Below are positions 36,584 to 53,015 of a DNA stretch of 64,000 nt, one piece after another (the stretch's first letter is position 1; each line of letters opens with the position of its first letter). Below the pieces are notes generated by a model. The model did no database searches and was not told where the DNA came from. It saw nothing but the letters and a program-made list of their open reading frames with translations. Location of the stretch: positions 20,799,126-20,863,125 of the forward strand of contig NC_060906.1 of assembly GCF_014805685.1 (NCBI RefSeq). The letters run 5' to 3'. The translations under genes were made by a program, and so were the position numbers. The DNA comes from Silurus meridionalis (Eukaryota; Chordata; Actinopteri; Siluriformes; Siluridae).

Positions 36584-36815
36584 GTGGTACCAGAGTGGTT
36601 AAGGCTCTGCATTACTGATTCGAAGGTCGGGGTTCAAGACCCGGTATTACCAAGCTGCCACACTTGCGGCCCTTGAGTAAGGTCTTTAAACTTCTGATCT
36701 TAAGGGGTGCTGTATCATGGCTGGGCCCAGCTTTTTAACATTGCTGTTATATGCAAAAAAGGAATTTCACTGTGCTGTAAAATGCATGTCACAAGTACAG
36801 TAAAAGGCACCTTTA
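36584..36815 (+). repeat. tRNA-derived SINE, best copy in the window
   Basis: The head GTGGTACCAGAGTGGTTAAG carries an A-box-like region and GGTCGGGGTTCAAGACCC a good B box. The body has CAAGCTGCCACACTTGCGG, GGGTGCTGTATCATGGCTGG and GGAATTTCACTGTGCTGTAA. It ends near ACAAGTACAGTAAAAGGC. Its pol III boxes look better kept than in the other copies. Confidence 0.88.
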
Positions 36816-36828
36816 CCTTTTACATATT

Positions 36829-36900
36829 TACATTTACATTTGCGGCATTTAGCAGACGCCCTTATCCAGAACAACTTACAAAAGTGCTTTGAGTCTCTAG
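36829..36900 (-). repeat. SINE tail, minus strand
   Basis: Read on the minus strand it gives CTGGATAAGGGCGTCTGCTA followed by AATGCCGCAAATGTAAAT, the 3' tail also seen at 3.77 kb. Head and body are absent. Confidence 0.8.
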
Positions 36901-37159
36901 TAATGAATTAATCTACACTGGTACGCAAGAATACAAACTTAATATAAATATAACCCTTAATTTCTACAAGCTTGGAATTCATATCACACAATAGGGAAAA
37001 AGAGTACTTTCTAATGGTTAATACAGCTTTTTACCAGTCTTCCTGATAGGAAGAGACATTGCAACCTACTATATATTTACATTCCATGTTACAAAGATAA
37101 GCCATAATGTCTATTAGAGAAACACAGTTGCACATCAATATTACTAATTATAAGTCTAC

Positions 37160-37820
37160 TTAACTTTAATTCAGTTTTATTTGTAGCAAACTTTTAACAA
37201 TGGACATTTAGTGCGGTGCTGAGATTTTCGTTGGGAGTGACGAGGATGAACAGGATTAGAAACGATTTTTTTAGAGGGACAGCGCATGTAGGACGATTTG
37301 GAGACAATGTAAGGGAGGCGAGATTAGGATGGTTTGGACAGGAGCAGGGATGTGGAGTATATCAGTAGGAGAATGCTGAGGATGGCGTCACCAGGAAGGA
37401 GGAAAAAAGAAAGGCCAAGGAGGAGGTTTATGGATGTGGTGAGGGAAGACATGCAGGGAGTTAGTCTGGAAAAGGCAGATGTAGAGGACAGGGGGATATG
37501 GAGACGCTTTGGTGACCCCTAATGGGAGCAGCCGAAGAAGAAGAAGAAGAAGAAGAAGAAGAAGAAGGAGTGCGTATAAGTTTACCCCTAATGAGCAAGC
37601 CACAGTGGTGACAGTGGCAGGGAAAAATGCCCTGAGATTGCATGAGGAAGAAACCTTGAGAGGAACCAGATTCAAAAGGGAACCCATCCTCGTCTGAGTT
37701 TCGCCAAATGTCTGTTTGTTACAGTTCCATCATTGTTGAGGTGTGCAGTTTAGTGATGCAAAACTGTTCATGCAAACTGCAGTCCAAAGCCAATGTAGAC
37801 AGTCTGTTCATATTCATTAC
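37160..37820 (+). repeat. Interspersed repeat (17,258 family) split by an RTE insertion
   Basis: The left piece at 37,160-37,204 (TTCAGTTTTATTTGTAGC, AACAATGGACATTT) and the right piece at 37,571-37,820 (CCCCTAATGAGCAAGCCAC, GAAGAAACCTTGAGAGGAAC, TACAGTTCCATCATTGTTGA) belong to one copy. The intervening 365 bp are an RTE 3' end. Confidence 0.75.
37205..37570 (+). mobile_element. RTE LINE, 5'-truncated 3' end with (GAA)n
   Basis: The translation shows LRFSLGVTRMNRIRN, then a frame with GRFGDNVREARLGWFGQ and SRRMLRMASPGRRKKERPRR and FMDVVREDMQG, the C-terminus of an RTE polyprotein. It ends FGDP followed by a stop, GACCCCTAATGGGAGCAGCC and about 11 GAA triplets. The short repetitive tail is typical of RTE. 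It covers the C-terminal end missing from the copy at 4046-5826. Confidence 0.88.
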
Positions 37821-38344
37821 AGAATTACATATTAACTAATTACTTTAAAATTACACTCTGTTGCCACCAGACTTTTGAAATATTTGCTAGCAAATAGAAA
37901 TCACTAACCTAGTCTTTTTATTTCACCCTGGTCCTCAGTAGAGACTCAGATTTCTTTTTCAAAAGCTACCATTAGGGGGCAGTCTCTCTGACCCTCTGAT
38001 ACACATGTAGCTGCTGCTCTAAATGTTTCAATCCTCTGTGTTGAGCTCAGCTCAGTCATCTCATAAAGTAAAAAAAAACATTGAATGAATAACAAAGTTA
38101 TTAGCAACACCATAGGAATCTTCTAGGTTTACAACAAACCCATGGAGAATGAAAAATTGTTTACAGTCTGAGAGTCTCATGCATCACTCAGATGATTATT
38201 GTGGTAGTTGAAAAAGGAAATGAAATGTTGCTTGTGGTTCCTGTGATTCATGTTTCTCGATTTCTTCTATTCTAGACTGAGAAAATGTATTAACTCCTTA
38301 TCCTTCAAGCTCATTTTTCAGTTATAGATTCAGGTATATATTAT

Positions 38345-39058
38345 AAATATGAACAAAAGTTTGTGGACACCTGACTTGAGATTTGTATTTGCTTTTTGAA
38401 CATCCGATTCCACAATTAGTCCTCATTGGCTGTTCTAATAACCTCCCTGTTTTTGTGAGAAATGTTTAGTTCTAGAATTTGGAGTGGAGATTTGTGCTAA
38501 TTCAGCTACAAGGGTGTTAGTAAAGTCAGGTACTGATGAAGGGTGAGGTGAAGGGGCCTGGGGTGCAATATTCATCCAATTCATCCCAATAGTGTTCAGT
38601 AGGGTTGAGGTCTAAACTCGTTAGCAGGCCACTTGAGATCTTCCACTCCAACCCATGTCAAACATATCTTCAACTTAACAATCAACTCATTAAAGATCTG
38701 GTTTACATGCTTTGGAGAGGAAGATCTTGAGTGGGCTGCTATAGAGCTCTGATCTCATCCCTACTGAACACCTTTGGAATGAATGTGAACGCTGACTGCA
38801 CCCCAGGTCTCCTCACCTACATCAGTACCTGCCTTTCATAACACCCTTGTGGCTGATGAACACAAATATCCATAAGCACACTTCAAAATCCAGTGGAACA
38901 TCTTCCCAGAAGAGTGGAGGGAATTATAACAATTATATATAATTATATAATAATAATTATAAAAGCAACTTGAGACAAAATGTGGAATGCAATGCTCAAA
39001 AATCACATACCGTATTTATGACCTGGTGACCCAATACTTTTGGCAATATATTGTATTT
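38345..39058. mobile_element. Foldback (palindromic) Tc1-derived element
   Basis: The left arm (38,345 to about 38,665) reads ATGAACAAAAGTTTGTGGAC onward through TCATCCCAATAGTGTTCAG. The right arm (about 38,700-39,058) is the same family in reverse: CTACTGAACACCTTTGGAAT, CCCCAGGTCTCCTCACCTAC, CCCAGAAGAGTGGAGGGA, ending CCAATACTTTTGGCAATATA. The two arms are inverted copies of over 200 bp. The right arm read forward still shows an EHLW-like transposase remnant (TEHLWNEC). No intact protein remains. Confidence 0.82.
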
Positions 39059-39084
39059 GCGTATTTATCTGCACCTGTCAATTC

Positions 39085-40319
<1,235 letters not shown>

Positions 40320-40560
40320 TGAATTCAATTTTATTTCATTTTGATGTATTTCACTTTAATGGGGTTTGCTGTAAACAGCTTTACACAATTAAATAGATTG
40401 TGACTAAATTTTTACATCATATATTAGTTATACTTTTATCCCTAATGAGTCAGTTTAAATGGTGGTGAGGAAAAATCTTCCCGAGATGGTATGAGGAAGA
40501 AACATTGATAGGAACCAAACTGAAAAAGGAACTCATCCTGATCTGAGTGATATCATGTAG
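40320..40560 (+). repeat. Interspersed repeat (17,258 family)
   Basis: AATTCAATTTTATTTCATTT, then CCTAATGAGTCAGTTTAAAT, CCGAGATGGTATGAGGAAG and AACTCATCCTGATCTGAG follow the family order. It is diverged. Confidence 0.65.
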
Positions 40561-40687
40561 CGGACATATCAAGTATAAACACGTTTTTAATATAAGAAAC
40601 TATTTTATTAGTAACAATTTCATTAATTTTCTTTTACAATTATTATTTTTTTATTTGGTAAACACAAACGAGTGCCATAATGCACAC

Positions 40688-40777
40688 AGAGAGGTGGAAG
40701 CTTAGTGGTTAAGGCATTGGACTTTGCATTCAAAGGTTCTGAGTTCAAATCCCAGCCACACCAAGCTGCTACATCTT
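40688..40777 (+). repeat. tRNA-derived SINE head
   Basis: GAGAGGTGGAAGCTTAGTGG, TTAAGGCATTGGACTTTGC and GAGTTCAAATCCCAGCCACA give a tRNA-like head with A and B boxes, followed by CCAAGCTGCTAC where the body is cut off. Confidence 0.75.
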
Positions 40778-43440
40778 ATCGTGTACAAGCAAATGAGTAC
40801 CACATGAGGAGTAGTACAGTTGATAAGGTGCTGTTAGAGAAATATATTAAATAAAAGGTTGGTGTGATGTGGCCTAACATGAAGTGGAATCACTAGTACC
40901 ACCATAAAAGATGATTATTTTCCAATAACATAGTTTTACTCTTTTTATATTACATTAATGTACTATTAACCACAAACTGTCATTTATTTTTTCATTTTGT
41001 ATGAACAAGTCACATTTACAACCAGGAAAATGGTAACTCAGTGACTCAAGATGTTCTGATTGGGAGGGTCCAAAAGCTGAAATCTGCATCTGTGTAAGGC
41101 CCTTACCACTCAACTGGTCAGATAAGTGAGTTTTAGAATTTACAATACAATAGAACATACAAGTTCCTAGAACACCATTCAACACCATTCAATCTTTAGC
41201 CAATCAAAATCGAGAACAGAATCATGAAACGCTTAATAAATCGAGGCTGTCTGCAGCAGTCATACACTAATAAAACGAGTTATTTAAAAAGAAATATTGT
41301 TTGAAATAAGAAAACAAAAGAACGCTTGTGGTAAGAAACTGACACTATGGACATTGTAGTGAGAATCATTTCTCAGACTAAATCTAACACAGGCCTCAAC
41401 AAATCATCTGCATTCGTCTTAGACTGCTGTGTCAACATCAAAACTGCTCACAATCCACATTTTCTTGGATTATTTTCCTATTTGCCCCCTCCTTTCCATC
41501 CTCCTCCCAATTCTAAACTTCAAACTGACAAACATGAGGCAAATTAAAATTGTTCTGGTGTTGTGCTTGTGTCAGTGGAAAAACTCAAGTCAAAAAGAAT
41601 CAAGTCAAGACACTGCGGAATACTGGGCAGCGCTCGCATTTGCCTTGACCAAAGAGGACTCGTTTGCGATCACGCACCAGTGAGTCTACAGCGGTTTCAC
41701 CTCAAAAACAATCTGGTACAGATACTTTCATGCTACTTTTCGATCAGGAGCAGATGGAAGAAAACGCCAGAGAAGGCAAAAGAAAAAAATAGCACTTGGC
41801 CAATCAATCAGTGAACTAGATGGATCTTCTTCACCAACTCCTCCCCACCACCCAACCCCCCCAACACAAACTCCTCGAACCTTGATTTGTGTTTACCCAC
41901 AAAACAGTTCATGGTTTCCAAGTGAAAAGTAGCTGAAATTATGTATATTATTCAGAATGACCATTATTCAGCTGGTGTGGATTTTTTCTTTCCATTGCTG
42001 TTTTGATGCCTATTTTCCATGGTTGTCTGGTTTATAAATATGTCTTCACTCAATCTATTTTGTTGAGGGCTCAAAAGGTTCACACCCCTAATCAGAGACA
42101 TGGACTTAATCCCAGACCGAACACCAGATCATATTGTTTTTGTACCAGATGGTTTTCTGGGATAGACAAATCACTAGCCAGGGATACAAACATTTGGTAT
42201 TTGGATTATTAGTAGACTAAAGAAGAAGAATGATGAATAATCAATAATCAATTAACTACATTTTCACTTTTGTTGTTGACTCAGAACGAATGCTTTAATC
42301 TTAACAAGTAAACTAGCTCCATAAATATCAACCTGTTAGCTTCTTAACTCCAAATATCCAAACCAAATCATGGGATTACACAATACACTGAAGTTCCTTG
42401 ATTGGTGGTCTATCTGCTAAATGTATAATTTTTCCAGCACTGGATCTAATTGCTTTTTTCTAACTCTGTCCGCTGCCGGTTTTCTTCCCCTGAGCAACAG
42501 AACGTTAGTCTTTAATATAAATCATTATGTAATACTGGAAGCAGTGCGTTATTGTTGTTACAGAACAATTCATTTCACTGAACGACCGGGCTTTACACTT
42601 AATGCACACAACTAGGAAGCAATTTGAAGCCCCCTAAAATGGTTCAAATGCAAATTAATCATAGCCATGTTATGCAGCGGTGCCGGATGGCTTTTATAGA
42701 AACCACATGAGTGCCTATGAATGGTCTTATGGTATGCAGAAACCGCAGTGAATAAGTCCTTGTGAGGTTCTGGGTGAATGCGCTGACATTAAACAAGGGT
42801 GGTCTTGCACTCCCTCCTACACAGGAGAAAGTTTTGGGTGTAAATAGGTCATAATTCTCCAAAACCTAACTACACTAATAAGGTCTGACTGCGTTCCTAT
42901 CTAAAGAGGGACCAAGATTGCGGGTGAGCAAGTAGGCCGGGAAGAATTACTTTTATTAATGCCAAGGGCAATGAAATGAGAACAGGGAATTGTGTCGTAT
43001 ATGCATTTTATGAACTACTGTACATGTACTGCATGCCTTATTGTATGTTTGAAGTAATTGCCAGATGGATTTGCCAAGGAGATGATTAAAAAAAGGGGAG
43101 CATAAAAAGCCAGGCATTTCTGCTGTAAGAAAAAAAAATTAAACGGAGCTGTATAGTAGAAGTAATGGGTGAAGTTGATGGTGGTGAAGAATTTATTTAT
43201 TTATTCTTTTTTTATTAAAATGTATGTACTTATTTATTTATTTATTTGTGCAAAATATGTTGTAATTATTATTTTTATTAGTATCGGTATGGTTGTTTTT
43301 TGTTGTTGTTTTTTCGCTGCTGTTGTTTGTTTGTTAGTTTTTATGACCTCTTAAACTTATGGTTAATTATTCATTTATGTTCATATGATCCAGTAAATAT
43401 AAACAAATCATTTACAAACTCCTAATTTATTTAGTAAAAT
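40778..43440. other. Low-copy stretch
   Basis: No gene is recognised. A SINE-like scrap (AAGGCCCTTACCACTCAACT) lies at about 41,096-41,135. Short frames at 41,347-41,814 overlap in different phases, with no domains. Confidence 0.45.
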
Positions 43441-43476
43441 CCAGAATAAAGTAATAATAATAATAATAACAATAAT

Positions 43477-43516
<40 letters not shown>

Positions 43517-43535
43517 TAACTACTACTACTATGTA

Positions 43536-43581
<46 letters not shown>

Positions 43582-43714
43582 CTATTATATTATTTTTTTA
43601 TTGTTGTTGTTAATATTAATATTATTATAATTACTATTTTATTTAGTAATTATTAGTGTTTTTATAATTAACAATTAATTAATAAATACATTTTAATTCA
43701 ATATAATTTTTTAT

Positions 43715-43746
<32 letters not shown>

Positions 43747-43760
43747 TTTATGTTAAAATA
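43440..43760. repeat. (AAT)n facing (ATT)n triplet arrays
   Basis: AAT/TAA triplets fill 43,453-43,518. About 20 bp later an ATT array fills 43,539-43,578, and a second ATT array lies at 43,717-43,747. The first two are inverse complements and could fold into a long hairpin. Confidence 0.9.
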
Positions 43761-44489
43761 ATTCATTACATAATTAATATTTTTTACTTGTTTGTGATGC
43801 GATAAATCATGTACATTCAAAATATTATATACAAATTGTTACATTTTGTTTCTCATTTGTGCAACAAACAAAAAAAAGCTTCATTTATTTATTTAGTTGG
43901 TTAGTTAGTTAGTTCGTTAGTCAGTCAGTTAGTTTTTTGTTTTTTTCTTCATAGGCTATTCCTCACAGTTACTAATTATTCTATAACTACATGGACGTTA
44001 ATAAGAGCTGTGTGTTGTCCATGTAAGCAACACAATCATTAGAATTTAGTTTGGTCACTGCAAAATTTGCTCCACTTAGCTGATATAAACAGAGCAGTTA
44101 TAATTAAAATGAGTTATAGATGCAAAGGATGGAGGTGGTAGGAGTGAAAGAATGTGAATTATTCATTTATAACACCCTTAACAGCATTGCCTTCAGGCAT
44201 AATAATAAAAGAAATGATCCATTTACTGGAAGTAATACACTTTAGGGCTCTTTTCCAACCTGACTTTAGCAAATGCTTCCCTTATTGGTTATGCAATAAA
44301 TACAAATGTTGACATTTTATTGCTTTTCTTGTCTTTTTTTCATGTATGTGTTTGATATTGAGGGCCAATATTTATACTTACATTTCAGTTAATTGCTGAT
44401 ATTTACACACTGTATTTAATCAACCAATCATTTAATATCCAATCATTCAGTCAGCCAATCATGTATCAGCATTGCAATGCATTGAAATA

Positions 44490-44905
44490 TGCAGATAGTG
44501 GTCAATGTTCATATCTATCACTGAAATGGAATGAAATGTGATCTCATTGGTTCTGACTTTGGCATTGGTGTTGGTGACAGATAGGCTGGTTTAAGGATTT
44601 CAGAGAAGTTTTAGCTCAGTGGTTAATGATCGGAAGGTCAGGGGTTCAAGCCACAATATTGCCAAACGGCTACTGATGGGGACCCTGAGCTTGGTCTTTA
44701 CCCCTTAGTGCTCCAGGGGCTCTGTATCATGGCTGACCCTGTGCTCTAACTTCAGCTTCCTACCATCGCTATGATATGCGATGAAATAATTTCACTGTGC
44801 TGTAACATGTACATGTGACAAGTATAAAACACCTTTCCTCCATGGTGTTTTCACAAACAACAGTCTCCAGATTTTACACAACATTTTGATATGGAAAGAT
44901 GTCAA
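44490..44905 (+). repeat. DNA-transposon-like repeat split by a SINE
   Basis: The left piece ends GACAGATAGGCTGGTTTAAG near 44,605. The right piece resumes at about 44,838 with GTTTTCACAAACAACAGTCT. In related copies these pieces are adjacent, so the SINE at 44,608-44,836 landed inside. Confidence 0.6.
44608..44836 (+). repeat. tRNA-derived SINE, nested
   Basis: TTTTAGCTCAGTGGTTAATG and GGTCAGGGGTTCAAGCCAC form the head; CTCCAGGGGCTCTGTATCAT and ATTTCACTGTGCTGTAACAT the body and tail. It ends GTGACAAGTATAAAACACC. Confidence 0.85.
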
Positions 44906-47576
44906 TAGAGAATAGTTTGAGCTGACATGAAGGCTACGGTAACTCATGTAAAAGAGCAAATGCAAGCCTTCACATCATAATAATAAAGCACTTTTTTTTA
45001 ATATAACATTTGGTCCATGCCAAAGCTTAATGACGTTTTTCCTCAGAGAAATTCTTCTCAGTGCTGAAAATATTATCACTAGTTATGAAAGCTGACCAAT
45101 GAAAACAGAATATGAGACAGGATTTGACGTGAGCTCAGCTGACGCTGACGCTAACACTCTCCTCCTCAGTGTGTAAGCAGTGTCTGCCAGAGCGGACGTT
45201 TGCTCATATCCTTCATGTCTTCATGAGTGATGAAATAAACCATGCACCTGTCAGAAGAGCTCTGAAGCTCTGGCAAACAGAAACGAAAGCCAATTGTTCT
45301 AGTCTGAAAGTGGACACATGCAGCATAGTCAGGTACTTCATGGTGCAATTGAAAGCATGCTGACAGATTTCTAAACAGCAGGTTTGACAGAAAGGTTCCT
45401 CAGCAGTTTAAGAGCTCAGATCCTGTTTCTCCAGCAAAAAGAAACAGAAAAGTAGATTTCAGGGAATTATAGATGTGGGTCATAAAAACTTTACATGAGA
45501 TAAATCTGGGATACAATTATCTAGCCTGGAATTCAAGCATTAGGGAATGCTATCTAACGCTATTCTAGTTGATTTTACAACTCACACAAAGTCATCTCAA
45601 TATAATTCTTGTAATCCAACAAGCTCCTGTGTAAACATTTAGTCATAGGCCTAGCACAGAGGACTGAATTCAACACGGTCTAGCCACCGATGACTGAAGA
45701 ACTATACTTAGATTGTTCTGTGGCTCTAGATGAACATTCATGATTAACATGTCTCTACTAACATCTGGGATACTCTGACCAACTTTAGGCTTTGGTTTTA
45801 AATGCATAGCATTCGGAGAGGGATCATTGTGTTTACAGGTATACATTTTGATGTTAGCATGCATTATAAGCAATGCAGTAGAAACGACTAAGCATAAAGA
45901 TTTTTTTCATATTCACATCAGGTTTAATTGTTGTTAACAAGCACCTTTGCATTTTCTGGACCAAATCTTAAACAAAACCAAAAACATTGGTGATCCTTTA
46001 AAGCTACACTAAGGCTACGTCTCTACTAATCCAAATACAATTGAAAACGGCGTTTTGTTCAAAAACGCTCAGCGTCCAAACTATTGTTTTTAATTGTTTC
46101 CCACTATCAAGTCGCAATTTTAGAAACCATCAATATTATACAAAAACGCTACAGCAGGTATCATCCTTATTTATCTGCCCCTGGCATATAAAAAAGATTA
46201 TTAAGGTAGAGTCAGATTATTTAGCCAGTTGCAAATGTCAGTTGCAAATGTCAGTTGCAGACAAAATGTCACTCAAATAAAACCTAGACAACTGAATCTT
46301 AATAACAGATGTATGACAGAAGAGTTGAAAGTATGGCTGACTGGCAGATCTACAAGTATCTAGAAAGCTGCCCAGACTAGCCTTGAATTGTGTGCCGAAA
46401 GCAAGCCAGTGTTTTCTTGAGTTTGCTGAAATGTACATTGTGAGGCATTGTGAGGGAGTATAAAGAAATTCTACCGATACCCATTCCCTAGCACATGCTT
46501 TACAAATGGGAAATATTTGCAAGAAAATCTCAAACAATTACCGATTCAAAATGAGAGTATTATTCAAGGCTTGTTGAGAGCGTTAAAGGCAATCAGAATT
46601 GCATCTAATTCTACCTAAGAGATATGATGGTGTTGCATTGTCCCACAATCAACCCATTGGTCTTTAAAAGCCATTGCATTTGATGGAAGCTTGTAAGATA
46701 AACTTGTACAGGGCACTTCAAAGTTAAGCACATTGGCCTTCAAAGACAGATTTCCAGGCAGAACTGGAGATGTATATCTTCACCTTCCTCAAGTGTGGTG
46801 TGGCTCAGTGGAAAAGCCCTGCAGAGTCTCCTTCCTTAGATTGAAATCTATCCAAAGAAGTCAGGGCTGTCTCTGGTGATTAGCAAGCAAATGTGAAGCT
46901 TGCCAGTAACTTGGTCCACCAAGTGTTTTTGACTCTGATCTTTGGTTAAACTACAAAAAATGGGTTCAGGTAATACTGAAGTTTTTGAGATTTTGTAAAA
47001 TCCATACACTAAAAGCCCATTACAGATCACTAAATAAGCACTCAACAGAGTAGATTTACACTTGATATGAGTGTCTAATATAGGAAAATAAGGCAAACCC
47101 CTACTTACAGTCACTGGCCCAAGTCCAAAGACTCAAATGCTATCAGGGTTTGAGAGGGGACTGCAACAACAGTACGGTGCAGAGCAGAGTTGCAATGTAA
47201 TTAGTAATTCAAAAGCAAAATTCAAGAAATCAAGAATCAGGTTAAAATCACAAGAATAACAAATACAGACCAAAGTCCAAGAAATACAACCTGAACCAAA
47301 AGAGTAGACATTAAAACACAACGTGGATGTAAAACTCTTGAGTCTTTACTGTGTCTATAAGGTATATAATACGATTTTTTTTTATTTTGAACGAGTCTTT
47401 CATGTGACTCAGAAGAAGAAGCAGTCTCAAAGAGTGATTTGTTAATTTTCTACTTGACTCGCATAAGTAAAGCATTACAAAATCTCCTGTAGGTTATGTA
47501 CAGGAAACAGAATTGAGTAGTTCATCTCATGAGTCCTCTGGTCCGAATTGCTTGTTCTTTTGACATGTGACTCCAA
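44906..47576. other. Low-copy stretch with minor repeats
   Basis: No gene is recognised. At 46,013-46,160 AAGGCTACGTCTCTACTAAT and AAACGGCGTTTTGTTC recall a teleost repeat with GCGTTTT motifs. At 46,226-46,262 a 13-bp unit CAGTTGCAAATGT occurs 2.6 times. Confidence 0.45.
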
Positions 47577-47830
47577 GTCAAGTTTATTTCAATAGCGCTT
47601 TTCACAACAGACATTGTCTCAAAGCAGCTTTACAGAATTTAAGAGTTAGGGTGAATGGTGTGTATTTACCCCTGATGAGCAGTCATGGCGACTTTGGCAA
47701 GGAAAAACTCCCTTAGATGTTATGAGGAAGAAACTTTGAGAGAAACCAGACTCAAAAGGAGAACTCATCCTCATTCGGGTGATATCAAAAATGTGATCAT
47801 AAATCTTTAAACAATAGAGAACACTGGAGA
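47577..47830 (+). repeat. Interspersed repeat (17,258 family), well preserved
   Basis: CAAGTTTATTTCAATAGCGC, TTTTCACAACAGACATTGTC, CAAAGCAGCTTTACAGAAT, GCAAGGAAAAACTCCCTTAG and GAGAACTCATCCTCATTCGG follow in the same order as at 17,258. Similarity to that copy is high, so both are comparatively young. Confidence 0.85.
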
Positions 47831-50519
<2,689 letters not shown>

Positions 50520-52161
50520 AGTGTGAGGGAATAAAAACACTATATTGCCAGAATTATAGTTCTCCTAATAGACTCATTATTTGTTTGAATTCAGCTCAAG
50601 TTCGGCTTCAGCTGTCCTTAGAACATCCAAGTAAGCTTTAACTCAGCATTACAGTAATGCAACGAATATTACAAAAGCAAAACAAAACATGTCTGTGCTC
50701 AAAGCTACAAGCCAGAGCAAAATCGGTAATAACAGAAATAATATCGATGCCTCAGACGAAATCTCCGAGATCATCACTACATATCCCTTCACTGCAGGTA
50801 TGTAGCACTAAAAGAGAGAAGCAGATGCTCTAGAACAGCAGGCTTTGACAGCCTTAATCTTTCTCAGGAGTATGTTATTGCACTCCTGAATAAACCACAT
50901 CCTGTAGATGTAATGAAAAGAAAATACATTATAAACGTTCCCATTTTCAGGGGTCAGAAGGCTCTGCTTGGCTTTCAAAGGCATGTAAGTGCTCTCCTGC
51001 TGGGACGAGTAAGGATTAAGGTAGAGAAGAAAACATTCGGAAAAGGCTTTGTGTGTGTGTCACAAGCTGTATAAAAATGCACATCAAAAAAACTGAAAAT
51101 ACAAGCAGGGCATGTTTGTAGTCATATATGATTTGTCTTTAAATCCACTTGCCCCGCTCCACTGACATGCAACAAAGCTCCGCCTGTTCATTTATCTTCA
51201 CTTGTCCAGAGGAATGCACTCTCCCGGATTTCCAAACTGCTGTTGTTAAAACGTCTGGAAGGGGAAAAAATGCTGACTCTGCATCATTAGTGGCATTCCA
51301 CTTTTCTTGGCAAGTAAACTAGGATAAGGGTTTTATCTTCTGGTTCGATTCCAAGATTTGTATTGAAACTAATAAAATGACATTTTGATAATCAGTATGT
51401 TTTATTTGGGTGCTACTTAAGGTTTGGTATTACAGTTTTTCTCCACATCATGTGGTTAACTGGGGAACTTCTAAAAGGAATTTCTCATTGCTTTGAACAA
51501 ATTGCAAATGCTTTGGTACACAATGGCTGTGGTATTATGTACAATTGTCTGTTGTTTCCTACAATTATCAGTTGTTTATGTTCATGTTGATCCATAATTA
51601 TTCTACTGGTTCTCACCTAAATAGTTTAAACCCCAAAAACATATCAGCATCACTTTATTGAATAAGTCATTGCATGCAAAAATGTTTAATGTTTAATGTC
51701 ATAAGCTCAAATTTCTATTACAATTTTTTTTTTAAATGTGACTAGAATTAAAGAATTGTGCAGATGAATATTGAATGTCACTAATGAAGGCGAGGGTACG
51801 GCATCAGATCAAACAATAATCAACTAGTTCTCTAAAACAGGTCAAATGTTAATCTCGTGAACTTTCAACTGGAAAGTGTATGAAGACAGAGCAAAACACA
51901 GAACAGCAATTTCTAAAAATGGATGAATAACCAGGAAATGAACGAACACTAGTACAATACAGTAAAAGTGTGAATCCTGTCTGTTCTCTTCCAATCAACA
52001 TCCCACATGTTAAATAAGTTATCTTACTTTAATCTTAGCTAGTACTTAGCTAGTATATTTTACCTATTAAATACTTGCTTTAGTTATTTAGTAGCTGTTA
52101 CTAACTTCTTCAACTGGCACATAATTTTTTTCTTACTTTTAATAATTATATTACATTACGT
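50520..52161. other. Low-copy stretch
   Basis: No open frame of note and no recognised repeat. Confidence 0.5.
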
Positions 52162-52418
52162 ACACTATTTGGACAAACGTTTTTGAACACTTGACCTTAA
52201 GATTCCTATGTACTTTTTGAACATCCCATTCCATATTCATTCCCCACATTTATTGCCCATAAAGTCCACTATTCTGGGAAGGTGTTATTTTAGATTATGG
52301 AGTGTACTTGTGGAGATTTGTTCCCATTCAGCCACAAGTAAAGTCAGGAACTGATGTAGGTAAGGTGAGGAGGCCTGGGGTGCAGTCAGCGTTCATATTC
52401 ATCCCAGAGGTGTTTACA
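52162..52418 (-). mobile_element. Tc1-derived short interspersed repeat, left half
   Basis: From the terminus (ACACTATTTGGACAAACGTT) through ATTCTGGGAAGGTGTTATT and AGGAGGCCTGGGGTGCAGTC to CATCCCAGAGGTGTTTA. It is cut at 52,418, exactly where a different Tc1-like fragment starts. Confidence 0.78.
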
Positions 52419-52870
52419 AATTTGTGTATCTTGTAATAGAGCAGTTAAAATTTAGTGCTTTGAGTACAATTCTCTCATACTGACCACTGGATGTTCAACA
52501 TGGCTTTGAGAATTAGAATTGTTGCTCTCCACAAAGATGCCCAGTCTATAAGAAGATCAGTATCACCCTGAAACTGATTTACAGTACAGTCAGGGTCATA
52601 CAGAGGTTTTCCAAGATGGGTTCCACTAGGAACAGGCCTCCCAAGGGTCCATTAAAAAACTCGAGTCCTTGTGCTGTGCATCAGGTGCAGATGCTGCTTC
52701 AAAAAACGGATGCAGGAGTGCTGCAGCATTGCTTTAGAGTTTGCAGAAACAGAAGGTTTACTCGTCAGTGCTCAGACCATACGCCGCACCCTGCAACAAG
52801 TCGGTTTGCAGGGACGTCACACTGCCAAGAAGAAGTTTATTGAACAGCACTTTATCCACAAAACATAATT
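52419..52870 (+). pseudogene. Tc1-like transposase N-terminal remnant
   Basis: Starts with ACAAATTTGTGTATCTTG and shares over 200 bp with the minus-strand fragment at 60,783-61,030. The frame at 52,671-52,868 gives LLVSAQTIRRTLQQVGLQGR, the DNA-binding (helix-turn-helix) region of a Tc1-type transposase. The catalytic domain is absent and several frames are needed, so it is inactive. Confidence 0.75.
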
Positions 52871-53005
52871 TTCACTCTTGAATCTAGCTTCATTTCCATC
52901 ATGTCAGAAACACACAGAACTGTCAAAGCTGAAGAAACAATGGACATTCTTTCCAGGGTTTGTTGCTTAAATACTGTAGCAACCCTCAAACATGTCATGA
53001 AAATA

Positions 53006-53015
53006 TCTCTCTCTG

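Noticed and set aside
37509..37697. Arginine-repeat frame
   Set aside because: It reads the GAA tail of the RTE insertion out of frame.
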